Assembly: GCA_024742755.1 (NCBI GenBank)
Contig: JANSXW010000029.1
Location: 1-52,671 of the forward strand
DNA length: 52,671 bases
DNA from: a bacterium
Lineage (GTDB): Bacteria > Bacteroidota > Bacteroidia > Chitinophagales > Saprospiraceae
Direction of reading: 5' to 3'
Shown here: positions 42,601 through 51,461 of the stretch, piece by piece
Layout: each line of letters begins with the position of its first letter
How positions within the stretch are numbered: the stretch's first letter is position 1
Translations under genes and position numbers: made by a program
Notes under the pieces: model-generated
Told to the model about the DNA's origin: nothing
Seen by the model: only the letters and a program-made list of their open reading frames with translations
The model's database searches: none

Positions 42601-44043
42601 ATGAATACCTACCGCAGAAAACGTCAGGTTGGCCCGGGAAATGTAATGATGTTTGACCGCATTGACTGGCTGACCTTTTGCTTATTCCTGGGGCTGGCGG
42701 TTATTGGCTGGATGATGATCTTCTCGGTCAGCTACGAGGAGTACAGGCAGGTCGGCATGAGCGGCTTTCTGAGCACCTCTGCCGGCAAGCAGGCCATATG
42801 GCTGGGCATTTGCGGGCTGGTGCTCGCCTTCATTATGCTCTTTGACCATAAGTTTTGGCAAACTTTTGCCTATCCGATCTACGGGTTGTCTATGCTGATG
42901 CTGGTCCTGGTCCTGATTTTCGGGACCAACATCAAAGGGGCAACCTCCTGGTTTTCTTTCGGTGGTTTTTCCCTGCAGCCTTCCGAACTGGCTAAGGTGG
43001 GCACCTGCCTGGGCGTTTCTGCATTTCTGAGCACCTACAGCACAGACCTCCGGCAGCCTAAAGCACAGCTGACTGCCCTCGGGCTTATCGCACTGCCCAT
43101 TCTCCTGATCCTGCTACAGCCGGATGCTGGTTCCGCACTCGTTTTCACCTCCTTCCTGATTGTATACTTCCGTGAAGGGCTAAACCCTCTCTATTATATC
43201 GTAGGAATCGTTGGGGCGACGCTGCTGATTCTTGGATTCATCTACCCGCCTGTGCAGATCATTTTTGGGACCGTACTGGCCGGGGCGGCGGTGCTGGCCT
43301 TTTACTTCAGCAAAAACCTGAGAAATTATACCTGGGCAGCGATTGCGCTCCTTGCGATTGCGGCCTACAATCTGTCCGGGCTGGGTTATCATTTGTACCT
43401 TTTGGGCGGAGCGGCCGCTTTGTTCCTCGCCTCCGGCTTCATCGCTTATCAGCAACGCAACGGGCGCATGGCTATGCTCCTGGCATTCTTTCTGGTGCTG
43501 GGCAGCGGGCTCGCCTTTGCTTCAAACTACGCTTTCAACTATGTGCTCAAACCGCATCAGCAGGACCGGATCAACGTCTGGCTGCAGCCCGAAAAATGCG
43601 ACGAGCGGGGCTCCCTTTACAACCTCACTCAATCCAAGGCAGCCATTGGCTCCGGCGGTGTGGAAGGCAAAGGGTTCCTCAACGGTACGATGACCAAGCT
43701 CAACTACGTACCGGAGCAGTCCACCGATTTCATCTTTTGCACCATTGGCGAAGAGCAGGGCTTTGTGGGCACTGCCGGTATCATTCTGTTGTTTTTGCTG
43801 CTTCTGGTGCGCATCACGGTGGTTGCAGAGCGGCAAAAATCTACCTTTGCCCGGCATTATGCCTACTGTGTTGCAGGTATTCTGTTCATCCATATTTTCA
43901 TCAACATCGGCATGACCATGGGCGTAACGCCGATCATTGGTATCCCCCTGCCCCTGATTAGCAAGGGGGGCTCCTCCCTGTTGGGCTTCACCATAATGAT
44001 CAGCATCCTGCTCAAACTAGACAAACACCGTTTCCGCCACTAA
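42601..44043 (+). CDS. rodA: RodA-type SEDS peptidoglycan polymerase (rod shape-determining protein)
   Basis: The 480-residue polytopic membrane protein has about ten transmembrane helices. SEDS hallmarks include WFSFGGFSLQPSE (about 121-133) and QPDAGSALVF. The RodA-type segment INVWLQPE through VPEQSTDFIF is followed by PIIGIPLPLISKGGSS. RodA polymerizes lipid II during elongation. The QPSEL start of helix 4 and the INVWLQ segment favour RodA over FtsW. It follows the SPOR gene by 6 bp and precedes tgt by 5 bp. Confidence 0.9.
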   Translation: MNTYRRKRQVGPGNVMMFDRIDWLTFCLFLGLAVIGWMMIFSVSYEEYRQVGMSGFLSTSAGKQAIWLGICGLVLAFIMLFDHKFWQTFAYPIYGLSMLMLVLVLIFGTNIKGATSWFSFGGFSLQPSELAKVGTCLGVSAFLSTYSTDLRQPKAQLTALGLIALPILLILLQPDAGSALVFTSFLIVYFREGLNPLYYIVGIVGATLLILGFIYPPVQIIFGTVLAGAAVLAFYFSKNLRNYTWAAIALLAIAAYNLSGLGYHLYLLGGAAALFLASGFIAYQQRNGRMAMLLAFFLVLGSGLAFASNYAFNYVLKPHQQDRINVWLQPEKCDERGSLYNLTQSKAAIGSGGVEGKGFLNGTMTKLNYVPEQSTDFIFCTIGEEQGFVGTAGIILLFLLLLVRITVVAERQKSTFARHYAYCVAGILFIHIFINIGMTMGVTPIIGIPLPLISKGGSSLLGFTIMISILLKLDKHRFRH

Positions 44044-44048
44044 ACTGA

Positions 44049-45188
44049 TTGAACTTGTTCACTTTCCAGCTGCAACATACGGACCCGAAATCTGCGGCAC
44101 GGGCAGGCCAGATAGAAACCGCGCACGGCACTATCCAAACGCCGATTTTCATGCCGGTTGGCACCCTTGGCACCGTCAAAGGAGTCCATCAACGGGAATT
44201 AGAGTCCGATATCAAGGCTCAGATCATTCTGGGCAACACTTATCACTTGTACCTGCGCCCCGGGCTGGAGATACTGGAGCAGGCAGGCGGGCTGCACGGT
44301 TTTAATGGCTGGAAGCGCCCTATGCTCACCGATAGCGGCGGCTATCAGGTCTATTCCCTGAGTGCTCAGCGCAAAATAGATGAGGAAGGGGTTACTTTCC
44401 GGTCTCATATAGATGGTTCTGCTCACACTTTCACGCCGGAGCGCGCCATTGACATTCAGCGGATCATCGGTGCGGACATCATCATGGCTTTTGATGAGTG
44501 CCCGCCCTACCCCTGTGACTATACCTACGCCAAAAACTCCATGGAGCTTACCCACCGCTGGCTGGACCGCTGTGTGAAGCGCATGGCAGAAACGGAGGGC
44601 AAATATGGGTATGAGCAGACACTATTCCCCATCGTTCAGGGCAGCACTTACTCCGACCTGCGCCGCAAATCAGCAGAGACGATCGCAGCAGCCGGGCAGC
44701 CGGGCAATGCAATTGGCGGCCTTTCGGTGGGTGAGCCTGCGGAAGATATGTACGAAACCACCGATCAGGTCTGCCGCATCCTGCCTCAGGACAAGCCTCG
44801 CTATCTGATGGGCGTAGGCACGCCGGAAAACATCCTGGAATGCATCGCCCTGGGCGTGGATATGTTTGACTGTGTGCTGCCGACCCGGAATGCCCGCCAC
44901 GGCATGCTCTACACCTCAGAAGGCATTATCAACATCAAGAATGCCAAGTGGAAGGACGACTTCAGCCCGGTGGATGCGAATAACCCCTGCTATGCCAGTC
45001 AGCAGTATTCCAAAGCCTACCTGCGGCACCTCATGCACACCAAAGAGCTTTTGGGCCCGCAAATTGCCAGCCTGCACAACCTGAGTTTCTACCTCTGGCT
45101 GGTGGGGGAAGCCCGGCAGCATATTATCGCCGGCGACTTTGCTTCCTGGAAGGAGGAGATGGTTAAACGAGTGCAAAGGAGGTTATAA
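44049..45188 (+). CDS. tgt: Queuine tRNA-ribosyltransferase (tRNA-guanine transglycosylase)
   Basis: The 379-residue TIM-barrel enzyme exchanges guanine for preQ1 at the wobble position of GUN-anticodon tRNAs. The substrate-binding aspartate lies in MLTDSGGYQVYSL and the nucleophile aspartate in MFDCVLPTRNARHG. The zinc site is degenerate: where E. coli Tgt has a CxCxxC signature, this protein has N-P-C-Y-A-S, leaving one of the three cysteines, though the later histidine (LHNLSFY) remains. As I recall, Bacteroidota enzymes often differ here. The start is a TTG at 44049; no ATG lies in a suitable place, and the gene follows rodA by 5 bp. Confidence 0.93.
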   Translation: MNLFTFQLQHTDPKSAARAGQIETAHGTIQTPIFMPVGTLGTVKGVHQRELESDIKAQIILGNTYHLYLRPGLEILEQAGGLHGFNGWKRPMLTDSGGYQVYSLSAQRKIDEEGVTFRSHIDGSAHTFTPERAIDIQRIIGADIIMAFDECPPYPCDYTYAKNSMELTHRWLDRCVKRMAETEGKYGYEQTLFPIVQGSTYSDLRRKSAETIAAAGQPGNAIGGLSVGEPAEDMYETTDQVCRILPQDKPRYLMGVGTPENILECIALGVDMFDCVLPTRNARHGMLYTSEGIINIKNAKWKDDFSPVDANNPCYASQQYSKAYLRHLMHTKELLGPQIASLHNLSFYLWLVGEARQHIIAGDFASWKEEMVKRVQRRL

Positions 45189-45312
45189 TTTTGTTAGCTG
45201 TGCATCTAAAACCCTATCCCGCGCGTTACCGAAGAGAAGCGCAGCAAATGCAGTGGGAATTCTGCTCAAAAGCGCTTTTCTTTGTTGCCCAGTCCAATAC
45301 CCGGCCAGAACT

Positions 45313-46401
45313 ATGCTAAAGAAAATTGACCTGTATCTTATCAAGAAGTTTTTGAGTACCTTCTTTTTCACGGTGCTCATCTTCACTATGATATCGGTTA
45401 TTATTGACTTTAGTGAGAAGGTGGAGAAGTTCATCGAGAGCGAAATCACGCGCTATGAGATTTTTGTCCTTTACTACCCGGGGTTTATTATGTTTATCGC
45501 AGGACTGCTCTGGCCCTTGTACACCCTTATTGCCGTCATTTTCTTCACTTCCCGCCTTGCCTACAATTCAGAAGTTATTTCCATATTCAATGCCGGGATT
45601 AGTTTCCGGCGGTTTATGCAGCCCTATCTGATTGCGGCAAGCTTTATTGCCATACTTCATCTCATAGGCAACCACTTTTTCATTCCGCTTGGCAACAAGA
45701 ACCGGCTGGACGTTGAGCATGCCTACATATGGACGAATAACGATAAGGGCAAGACACAGGACGTGCATATGTTTGTAGCCCCCGACACCAAAGTCTACAT
45801 CAACTATTACCGGAAGCGCGACAGCACCGCCCGGAAATTCCGGTTGGAGCACTTTGAGAATGGGGAACTGGTATCGCTGCTCAAAGCCAACACCGCCGAA
45901 TGGGTCGGCCCGCCTAATCAATGGCGCCTGCGCAACTACGAAGTCCGCACCTTTAATGATATGGAAGAGGAGCTCATCCTGGGCCGGGGAGAAACCCTCG
46001 ATACGGCGATCAACCTGACGCCGGCCGACTTTGTAGATTACAAAGAGCAGCATATGATGATGACTTCCCGTCAACTGCTCGACTACATCGCCAAGCAGGA
46101 AGCCCGTGGCGTGGGCAATACCAAAAAGTACGAAATTGAATTCCACAGGCGGACCGCCGAGCCCTTTACTATTTTTATTCTCACCATCATCGGCATGGCC
46201 ATTGCTGCCCGTAAAGTAAGGGGCGGCATCGGGCTCCACCTGGCTATGGGAGTCGGTATAGGTGCGCTGTTCATTTTCTTTTCCCGCTTTGCTGTCGTAT
46301 TTGCAGCCGGACAGCTCATTCCGGTCATCGTGGGCATATGGCTGCCCAACCTCGTCTTTAGCATAGTCGCCATTTATTTGGTCCGGAATGCCCAAAAGTA
46401 A
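45313..46401 (+). CDS. LptF/LptG-family (YjgP/YjgQ) permease
   Basis: From the ATG at 45313 the protein has 362 residues. Three N-terminal helices (about 15-110, starting KKIDLYLIKKFLSTFFFTVL), a periplasmic jelly-roll domain (about 120-270) and three C-terminal helices (FTIFILTIIGMAIAA, GIGALFIFFSRFAVVF, IPVIVGIWLPNLVF) match the LPS-exporter permeases LptF/G. The frame is open further upstream to 45139, inside tgt, but that extension has no signal-like sequence. With LptB it would move lipopolysaccharide across the envelope. It is 124 bp after tgt. Confidence 0.9.
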   Translation: MLKKIDLYLIKKFLSTFFFTVLIFTMISVIIDFSEKVEKFIESEITRYEIFVLYYPGFIMFIAGLLWPLYTLIAVIFFTSRLAYNSEVISIFNAGISFRRFMQPYLIAASFIAILHLIGNHFFIPLGNKNRLDVEHAYIWTNNDKGKTQDVHMFVAPDTKVYINYYRKRDSTARKFRLEHFENGELVSLLKANTAEWVGPPNQWRLRNYEVRTFNDMEEELILGRGETLDTAINLTPADFVDYKEQHMMMTSRQLLDYIAKQEARGVGNTKKYEIEFHRRTAEPFTIFILTIIGMAIAARKVRGGIGLHLAMGVGIGALFIFFSRFAVVFAAGQLIPVIVGIWLPNLVFSIVAIYLVRNAQK

Positions 46402-46427
46402 GGTTTAACAAAAGCTGGTTTTCTGTT

Positions 46428-46435
46428 TAACTTTG
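46428..46435 (+). promoter_or_regulatory. -7 promoter-like box in the 361-bp gap before the sigma factor
   Basis: TAACTTTG matches TAnnTTTG exactly. It lies 335 bp before the sigma-factor start, so transcripts from here would carry a long AT-rich leader. No -33 TTG is seen at the right spacing. Confidence 0.35.
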
Positions 46436-46590
46436 GGGTAGACATGGTTCTACACCGGTCTTTTTCATGGCGTTCGAAGTCCCGAATGTTGAACAAAAGT
46501 ATGAAAACACGCCTAAATAACTCCACAAAAACACTCGCTTTTCATTCTTTATTGAAAGTTATAAAAATTTTTGAAAGTTCATCAAATACA

Positions 46591-46617
46591 ATAAACAACT
46601 GTAAAACAATTGTTTAT
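46591..46617. other. AT-rich inverted repeat in the sigma-factor leader
   Basis: ATAAACAA (46591-46598) and TTGTTTAT (46610-46617) form an 8-bp perfect inverted repeat with an 11-base spacer, a layout common for dimeric regulator sites. It lies 65 bp upstream of the -33 element at 46682. The rest of the gap 46402-46762 is AT-rich and holds no convincing gene. Confidence 0.4.
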
Positions 46618-46681
46618 GAGATGAATTCAAGAATTCAGGCTTCATTTTAGTGCAAAATCGGCGTCACTTCGGTATGAAATA

Positions 46682-46712
46682 TTGTATTTTGTTTAACTAT
46701 TGCTTATCTTTG
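46682..46712 (+). promoter_or_regulatory. Promoter of the ECF sigma factor gene
   Basis: TTG (46682-46684) and TATCTTTG (46705-46712) are separated by 20 bases, close to the Bacteroidota consensus TTTG-N17-23-TAnnTTTG. The start codon is 50 bp downstream of the -7 box. Confidence 0.65.
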
Positions 46713-46762
46713 ATTCAACAAGAGAAAAAACTTGAACAAAAAACTTAAAGTCCAATTTAGCC

Positions 46763-47302
46763 ATGTCCACCACAGAGTTTTACAGCAACTTCGATAAAAT
46801 GACGGTTCTTCTAAACTCTTTCGCATACAACCTGACCAAAAATACAGAGGATGCGAAGGATCTTTTTCAGGAGACGGCATTCAGAGCTTTCACCAACCGG
46901 GACAAATTCCGGCCTGGAACGAACTTCAAAGCCTGGCTCTTTACCATTATGAAGAACATCTTCATTAACAACTACCGGAAAAAGGTCAAAGCGAACACGA
47001 TCATGGACTCTACCGATAATATGTACTACATCAATTCGGGCAGTGTCGTTATTTCAAATAAAGCAGAATCCAATATCATGCTTAAGGAGCTTACTCAAAT
47101 GATCGAAGAGCTGGACGACAGCATTAAGATTCCTTTTTTGATGCACTATCACGGCTATAAGTACCAGGAAATTGCAGACCATCTGGAGTTGCCGCTTGGT
47201 ACGGTAAAGAGCCGCATCTTTTTCGCTCGCAAAGAACTCAAAGAAGTGATCGGCAAGCGTTATGAGAACCTGAGCGAGCTTCGTCAGAAGGCGCTTCAGT
47301 AA
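46763..47302 (+). CDS. ECF-type RNA polymerase sigma factor
   Basis: The 179-residue protein has sigma region 2 (about 10-75, NTEDAKDLFQETAFRAFTN, NFKAWLFTIMKNIFINNYRK) and region 4 with the HTH (about 110-160, PFLMHYHGYKYQEIADHLEL, PLGTVKSRIFFARKEL). It directs RNA polymerase to a subset of promoters. No anti-sigma gene is adjacent. The same gene stands before mutY in related genomes as far as I recall, suggesting a core role such as general or envelope stress. Confidence 0.9.
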   Translation: MSTTEFYSNFDKMTVLLNSFAYNLTKNTEDAKDLFQETAFRAFTNRDKFRPGTNFKAWLFTIMKNIFINNYRKKVKANTIMDSTDNMYYINSGSVVISNKAESNIMLKELTQMIEELDDSIKIPFLMHYHGYKYQEIADHLELPLGTVKSRIFFARKELKEVIGKRYENLSELRQKALQ

Positions 47303-47388
47303 GATTCGTACAAGTTTAATCTGGTATTACCTGTGGCACTTTAGACATTCCGAATCTAAGGATTTCCCCTTTATCGAAATATAAACTT

Positions 47389-47396
47389 TATTTTTG
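47389..47396 (+). promoter_or_regulatory. -7 promoter box of mutY
   Basis: TATTTTTG matches TAnnTTTG and lies 47 bp before the mutY start. The -33 element is not clear. A GC-rich GCGCGGCGATAGG leader follows it, and the same GGCGATAG-like wording recurs 30 bp later (TATCGCCGCTAC), forming a short inverted repeat. Confidence 0.5.
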
Positions 47397-47443
47397 CGCG
47401 GCGATAGGACCATCAGGCTCTATCGCCGCTACTTTTTTAAGAT

Positions 47444-48559
47444 ATGCCCAGAAGATCCACCTCAAAAGACAGTTTGTCTTTTTTCACGAATCAGCTCAAG
47501 CTTTGGTTTGACCAAAGCCACCGCCCCCTGCCCTGGAAAGGAGAAAAGGACCCTTACCTGATTTGGCTGTCCGAAATCATCCTTCAACAGACCCGGGTAG
47601 AACAGGGGCTGCCCTACTTTGAGCGTTTCCGCGAGCGCTTCCCCACTGTAAAGGATCTTGCGAATGCACCGGAGGACACCATCATGAAAACCTGGGAAGG
47701 CCTTGGCTACTACTCCCGGGCCCGCAATATCCACGCCGCAGCGAAGTATATTGCGCACACCCTCAATGGCAAATTTCCAACTACCTACGAAGGGATACGT
47801 GCCCTTAAAGGTGTCGGGCCCTACACGGCAGCCGCCATTGCTTCCTTCGCCTACGAGCTTCCTTATGCGGTGGTTGATGGCAACGTATTCCGGGTTTTAT
47901 CCAGGTTCTGGGGCATTCAGACACCCATTGACAGTACAGAAGGAAAAAAGCAGTTTGCCAATCTGGCAGACCGGGCACTACAGGCTTCCCCTATTGCCCC
48001 ATCGAAGCATAACCAGGCTATGATGGATTTTGGGGCGACCCATTGCAAGCCTCAAGCCCCGCTATGTGCACATTGCCCGCTGCATAGTCAATGCGCCGCT
48101 TTTCAGGATAAAAAAGTAGATCAGCTCCCGGTCAAAGCCAAAAAGATTAAGAAGAAGAACCGGTTTTTTCATTACCTCGTTGTGAATGCAGGCCCACGGG
48201 TCATCCTCCGGAAAAGGACAGAGAAGGACATCTGGCGCAACCTCTACGACTTCCCGGTACTGGAGTGGCCGGAGGCCAAGGCAAGCGAACGGGAAATCCG
48301 GCGCAGCGCTCCCTGGCAGGTATGTATTGGCGACCGCCCCGCCCGGATCGAGCAGGTCTCTCCGCCACAGCAGCAAACACTGACCCATCAAAAGATTCAG
48401 GCGGTGTTTTGGGAAATCCACCTGGAAGACGCACCGCCTTCGGAAACAGAATTAGCGCCTTACTTTCTTGCCGATCGGAAAAACTTGAGTAATTTCGCCT
48501 TCCCGAAAATAATTGATTGGTATTTAGGCGATAATTCGTTATATTTAAAGTTGGTGTAA
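47444..48559 (+). CDS. mutY: A/G-specific adenine glycosylase
   Basis: The 371-residue DNA-repair enzyme removes adenine opposite 8-oxoguanine. The catalytic glutamate is in LSEIILQQTRVEQG. The helix-hairpin-helix LKGVGPYTAAAIAS is followed by the catalytic aspartate in AVVDGNVFRVL. The iron-sulfur loop CKPQAPLCAHCPLHSQC keeps the C-x6-C-x2-C-x5-C spacing. A C-terminal NUDIX-like domain (about 235-365) recognizes the oxidized base. It heads the conserved Bacteroidota run mutY-ssb-gldE-gldD. Confidence 0.96.
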   Translation: MPRRSTSKDSLSFFTNQLKLWFDQSHRPLPWKGEKDPYLIWLSEIILQQTRVEQGLPYFERFRERFPTVKDLANAPEDTIMKTWEGLGYYSRARNIHAAAKYIAHTLNGKFPTTYEGIRALKGVGPYTAAAIASFAYELPYAVVDGNVFRVLSRFWGIQTPIDSTEGKKQFANLADRALQASPIAPSKHNQAMMDFGATHCKPQAPLCAHCPLHSQCAAFQDKKVDQLPVKAKKIKKKNRFFHYLVVNAGPRVILRKRTEKDIWRNLYDFPVLEWPEAKASEREIRRSAPWQVCIGDRPARIEQVSPPQQQTLTHQKIQAVFWEIHLEDAPPSETELAPYFLADRKNLSNFAFPKIIDWYLGDNSLYLKLV

Positions 48560-48595
48560 CGAAGAGCGCCTCAAACTTCAATCCAATAGCTAAAA

Positions 48596-49102
48596 ATGGT
48601 AAATCGCGTTATATTAATTGGCAATTTAGGTGCAGACCCTGAGGTACGCCGCCTGGAAAACGGTGCGGTCGTAGCTAAGGTGCGCCTGGCCACTAATGAA
48701 AACTACAAAGACCGCAGCGGCGAATGGCAAACGTTGACGGAGTGGCATGATATCGTCATGTGGAGAACCCTTGCGGAGCGGGCAGAGAGCCAGCTGAAAA
48801 CGGGTGCCCAGATTTATGTCGAAGGTAAACTGACCCACCGTACCTGGCAGGATCAGGACGGCAATAACCGCAAGACGACTGAAGTGGTCGCCAGCTATTT
48901 CCGTATGGTCGGTGGCAAACGTGACAGCAACTCCGGCGGTGGGGGGTACTTCCCAAGTGCAGAAGATGAGTATAAAACCGGGGATGCAAAACCAGCTGCT
49001 CAGAGCACGGCATCTGCTCAACCGGCTGCCGATACTTCCGGCAACACGCACAACGAACCTAATGGCGGCAGCGATACCGCCGAAGATGACTTGCCGTTCT
49101 AG
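48596..49102 (+). CDS. ssb: Single-stranded DNA-binding protein
   Basis: The 168-residue protein has the OB fold (about 1-110: VNRVILIGNLGADPEVR, WHDIVMWRTLAERA, YVEGKLTHRTWQDQDG) and a flexible linker rich in Ser, Ala, Gly and Gln. It ends with the acidic tip DTAEDDLPF that docks partner proteins. It coats single-stranded DNA in replication and repair. It lies 36 bp after mutY. Confidence 0.96.
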   Translation: MVNRVILIGNLGADPEVRRLENGAVVAKVRLATNENYKDRSGEWQTLTEWHDIVMWRTLAERAESQLKTGAQIYVEGKLTHRTWQDQDGNNRKTTEVVASYFRMVGGKRDSNSGGGGYFPSAEDEYKTGDAKPAAQSTASAQPAADTSGNTHNEPNGGSDTAEDDLPF

Positions 49103-49131
49103 GCAACTTCCGTTCACTAATTCCCAGCACC

Positions 49132-50547
49132 TTGGAATCGGAGCCCGCTAGTTTATTTTCGTTTCTGGTTCAGCATCCACTGTTTCTGAGTGCCTTCAGC
49201 CCTGAATTGTTGCTGGGCGTGCTGGGCATTATCTTGCTGCTCCTTTCATCCGCCCTGATTTCCGGCTCTGAGGTCGCCTTCTTTTCTTTGGGCTATAGCG
49301 ACGTGAAGAAACTGGAAGACAGCAATACCGTTGCTGACCGCGCCATCATCAGCCTGAAGGAAAAGCCCCGAAAGCTTTTGGCGACGATCCTGATCAGCAA
49401 TAACTTTATCAATATTGCAATTGTCATCCTGTCGGATTTTGTGCTCCGCTCTGCCTTTCCGGACGAAACATTCGACCAATGGGCAACGGCACTGCTAGGG
49501 TTGTTCACCGTGCCCTCGGCTGAACAGACAGAATTTTGGGGCCGCTTACTAAGCTTTTTGATCACCATAGCCGGGGTTACTTTCCTGCTCGTCTTGTTCG
49601 GGGAAGTGGCGCCCAAAGTTTACGCCCGCATTAACAACCTGCAGCTTGCCCGTTTGATGTCCCGCCCACTCGACATTATGATGCGGCTGTTTCACCCGGT
49701 TAGCAATATTCTGGTGAAGTCTACCAATATTATGGAAAGGCGCCTTGCCGGTGCAGGCAATGGCAGCAGCCCCAGCCGGGCTGAAATCGACGAAGCCATT
49801 GAGCTGACGGTGAGCCAGGAAAAAGGAGCGGGCAGAGATATCGATATCCTGAAAAGCATTGTCAAATTTGGTGATGTAACGGTCAAACAGATTATGCGCT
49901 CCCGGGTGGATGTTGTGGCGGTTGACTTCCGAATGGATTACAAGGAGCTTTTGGAAATCATCAAGGAGGCCGGGTACTCCCGCATCCCGGTGTATGAGAA
50001 CGACTTTGATAACGTCACCGGCATCCTTTACGTGAAGGACCTCCTGGGGCATCTGGACGAGCCGGCAGACTTCGAATGGCAGGAACTGATCCGGCCGGAT
50101 GTCTACTACGTGCCGGAAGCGAAGAAAATAAATGACTTGCTAAAGGAGTTCCAGGTGGAGCGCCTGCACATGGCCATCGTTGTGGACGAATACGGCGGCA
50201 GCTCCGGAATCGTTACGCTGGAGGATATTATGGAAGAAGTCATTGGCGAAATCAAGGACGAGTTTGATGACGAGATAGAGGTGGTCTACAAAAAAATCGA
50301 CGACTTCAATTACCTGTTTGAAGGAAAAACGCTCCTCAACGATGTCTGCCGTATCATTGGCATCGACACCAATACCTTTGATGAGGTAAAAGGCGAGGCA
50401 GACTCGCTGGCGGGCCTGATTTTGGAAATCAAGGGTTTTATGCCCAAAACTGACGCAGAGATTACCCAGGGCCCATACCGTTTTAAGGTCGTCACCGTTA
50501 GCAAGCGGAGGATTGAGCAGATTTTATTGACGCTTCCCAAAAATTAA
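49132..50547 (+). CDS. gldE: Gliding motility-associated protein GldE (CNNM/CorC-type)
   Basis: The 471-residue membrane protein has a DUF21/CNNM transmembrane domain (about 20-200, ISGSEVAFFSLGYSD, LATILISNNFINIAIVIL, VTFLLVLFGEVAPKVYA), two CBS domains (about 245-375, MRSRVDVVAVDFRMDY, GYSRIPVYEND, VVDEYGGSSGIVTLEDI) and a CorC_HlyC domain (about 390-471). Together with GldD downstream it is the GldE of Flavobacterium-type gliding, where it supports SprB-dependent motility and T9SS. The start is a TTG at 49132; no in-frame ATG lies near. It follows ssb by 29 bp. Confidence 0.9.
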   Translation: MESEPASLFSFLVQHPLFLSAFSPELLLGVLGIILLLLSSALISGSEVAFFSLGYSDVKKLEDSNTVADRAIISLKEKPRKLLATILISNNFINIAIVILSDFVLRSAFPDETFDQWATALLGLFTVPSAEQTEFWGRLLSFLITIAGVTFLLVLFGEVAPKVYARINNLQLARLMSRPLDIMMRLFHPVSNILVKSTNIMERRLAGAGNGSSPSRAEIDEAIELTVSQEKGAGRDIDILKSIVKFGDVTVKQIMRSRVDVVAVDFRMDYKELLEIIKEAGYSRIPVYENDFDNVTGILYVKDLLGHLDEPADFEWQELIRPDVYYVPEAKKINDLLKEFQVERLHMAIVVDEYGGSSGIVTLEDIMEEVIGEIKDEFDDEIEVVYKKIDDFNYLFEGKTLLNDVCRIIGIDTNTFDEVKGEADSLAGLILEIKGFMPKTDAEITQGPYRFKVVTVSKRRIEQILLTLPKN

Positions 50548-50554
50548 ATTGCCT

Positions 50555-51148
50555 ATGTACCGGTTGAGCTTTCTTGTTTTCCTGATCTCTTTCTTAGGCA
50601 GTTGTGGCGACGCCCCTGCGCCCACGCCCAAACCGAGGGCCTTTCCCAAAGTGGAGTACCCCGAAAAGGCTTACCAGCAGTTTGACGAGGAATACTGCAC
50701 TTTCACCTTCGAGTATCCGGAGTACGCGGAGGTCGAGCAGGACCAAAGTTTCTTTGACGAAGCCCCGCCCCACCCCTGTTGGTTCGACCTCTATTTCAAA
50801 GATTTTGACGGCCGGCTCTACTGCAGCTATGCCCCTATTGAAAATCAGGCAGATTGGGAAGACCTGCGCAGCGATGCTTTCAACCTCGCCGATTGGCACA
50901 ATAAAAAGGCCAGCTATATTGATGAGCTCCTCATCCAAAAAGACAACAACGTGAGCGGCGTTCTTTTCCTCATTGAAGGGCACGCAGCTTCTCCGGCTCA
51001 GTTCTACCTCACGGACAGCACCAACCACTTCCTGCGGGCCTCCCTTTATTTCAATACTGAAGTACGCCCCGATTCTATGGCCCCAATCTATGAATTTCTG
51101 GAAACCGATCTCCTGCGGATGATCGAAACCTTCGAGTGGACGGAATAA
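50555..51148 (+). CDS. gldD: Gliding motility lipoprotein GldD
   Basis: The 197-residue lipoprotein (signal FLISFLGSC) has the GldD domain: PKPRAFPKVEYPEKAYQQF, then FTFEYPEYAEVEQD and a conserved CWFDLYFKDFDGRLYCSY. GldD is required for gliding and T9SS assembly in Bacteroidota, though its biochemical role is not settled. The ATG at 50555 is used; a TTG two codons earlier is also in frame. It lies 7 bp after gldE. Confidence 0.9.
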   Translation: MYRLSFLVFLISFLGSCGDAPAPTPKPRAFPKVEYPEKAYQQFDEEYCTFTFEYPEYAEVEQDQSFFDEAPPHPCWFDLYFKDFDGRLYCSYAPIENQADWEDLRSDAFNLADWHNKKASYIDELLIQKDNNVSGVLFLIEGHAASPAQFYLTDSTNHFLRASLYFNTEVRPDSMAPIYEFLETDLLRMIETFEWTE

Positions 51149-51205
51149 GCAGGCTACCCTATTCATATACAGACAGCCTGACTTCTCCGTACAAGACAAA
51201 ACAGG

Positions 51206-51245
51206 AACGGCGCGTCCATTTTGAGGGGGACACGCCGTTTTTTTT
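51206..51245 (+). terminator. Rho-independent terminator after gldD
   Basis: AACGGCGcGTCC (51206-51217) and GGACaCGCCGTT (51228-51239) form a stem with one mismatch, and eight or more T residues follow. It lies 58 bp after the gldD stop and ends the mutY-ssb-gldE-gldD transcript. Confidence 0.85.
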
Positions 51246-51302
51246 CTGTTCTGGCATCCGGCCATTCCAGCAACCGGAACAGCCGCTAAGGCGATGGCTC
51301 TC

Positions 51303-51324
51303 TTTCAGGTATCAGCACCTGAAA
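51303..51324. other. Hairpin upstream of the tandem ACTAGT repeats
   Basis: TTTCAGGT (51303-51310) and ACCTGAAA (51317-51324) form an 8-bp perfect stem with a 6-base loop. It has no T-rich tail on either strand. It may be part of the repeat cluster, whose diverged first unit appears to end at about 51366 (AATTCGGCCCGGT). Confidence 0.4.
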
Positions 51325-51360
51325 CGCTAAAGGCAGGAAGCATACCAGCAAGCAATTCGG

Positions 51361-51461
51361 CCCGGTGGTTTGAGCCATAAAAGCCTGACCACTTAAAATG
51401 CCGAATTGGCAAGGGCTTCAGGGACAAAAAACAGCAAGTAATTCGGTCTGGTCGCACTAGT
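51361..51461. repeat. 101-bp ACTAGT-bounded repeat, diverged tandem copy
   Basis: This unit aligns along its length with the copy at 51456-51556 and shares its last six bases (ACTAGT) with it. Shared wording is TTGAGCC, TGAC-n3-TTAA, and the identical end AATTCGGTCTGGTCGCACTA plus GT. The left boundary (CCCGGTGG) has drifted from ACTAGTGG. A third partial unit may lie directly to its left. Confidence 0.7.

Noticed and set aside
46444..46650. 68-codon open frame before the sigma factor
   Set aside because: Composition is rich in Ser, Asn, Lys and Thr as expected from AT-rich spacer, and no motif or plausible signal is seen.
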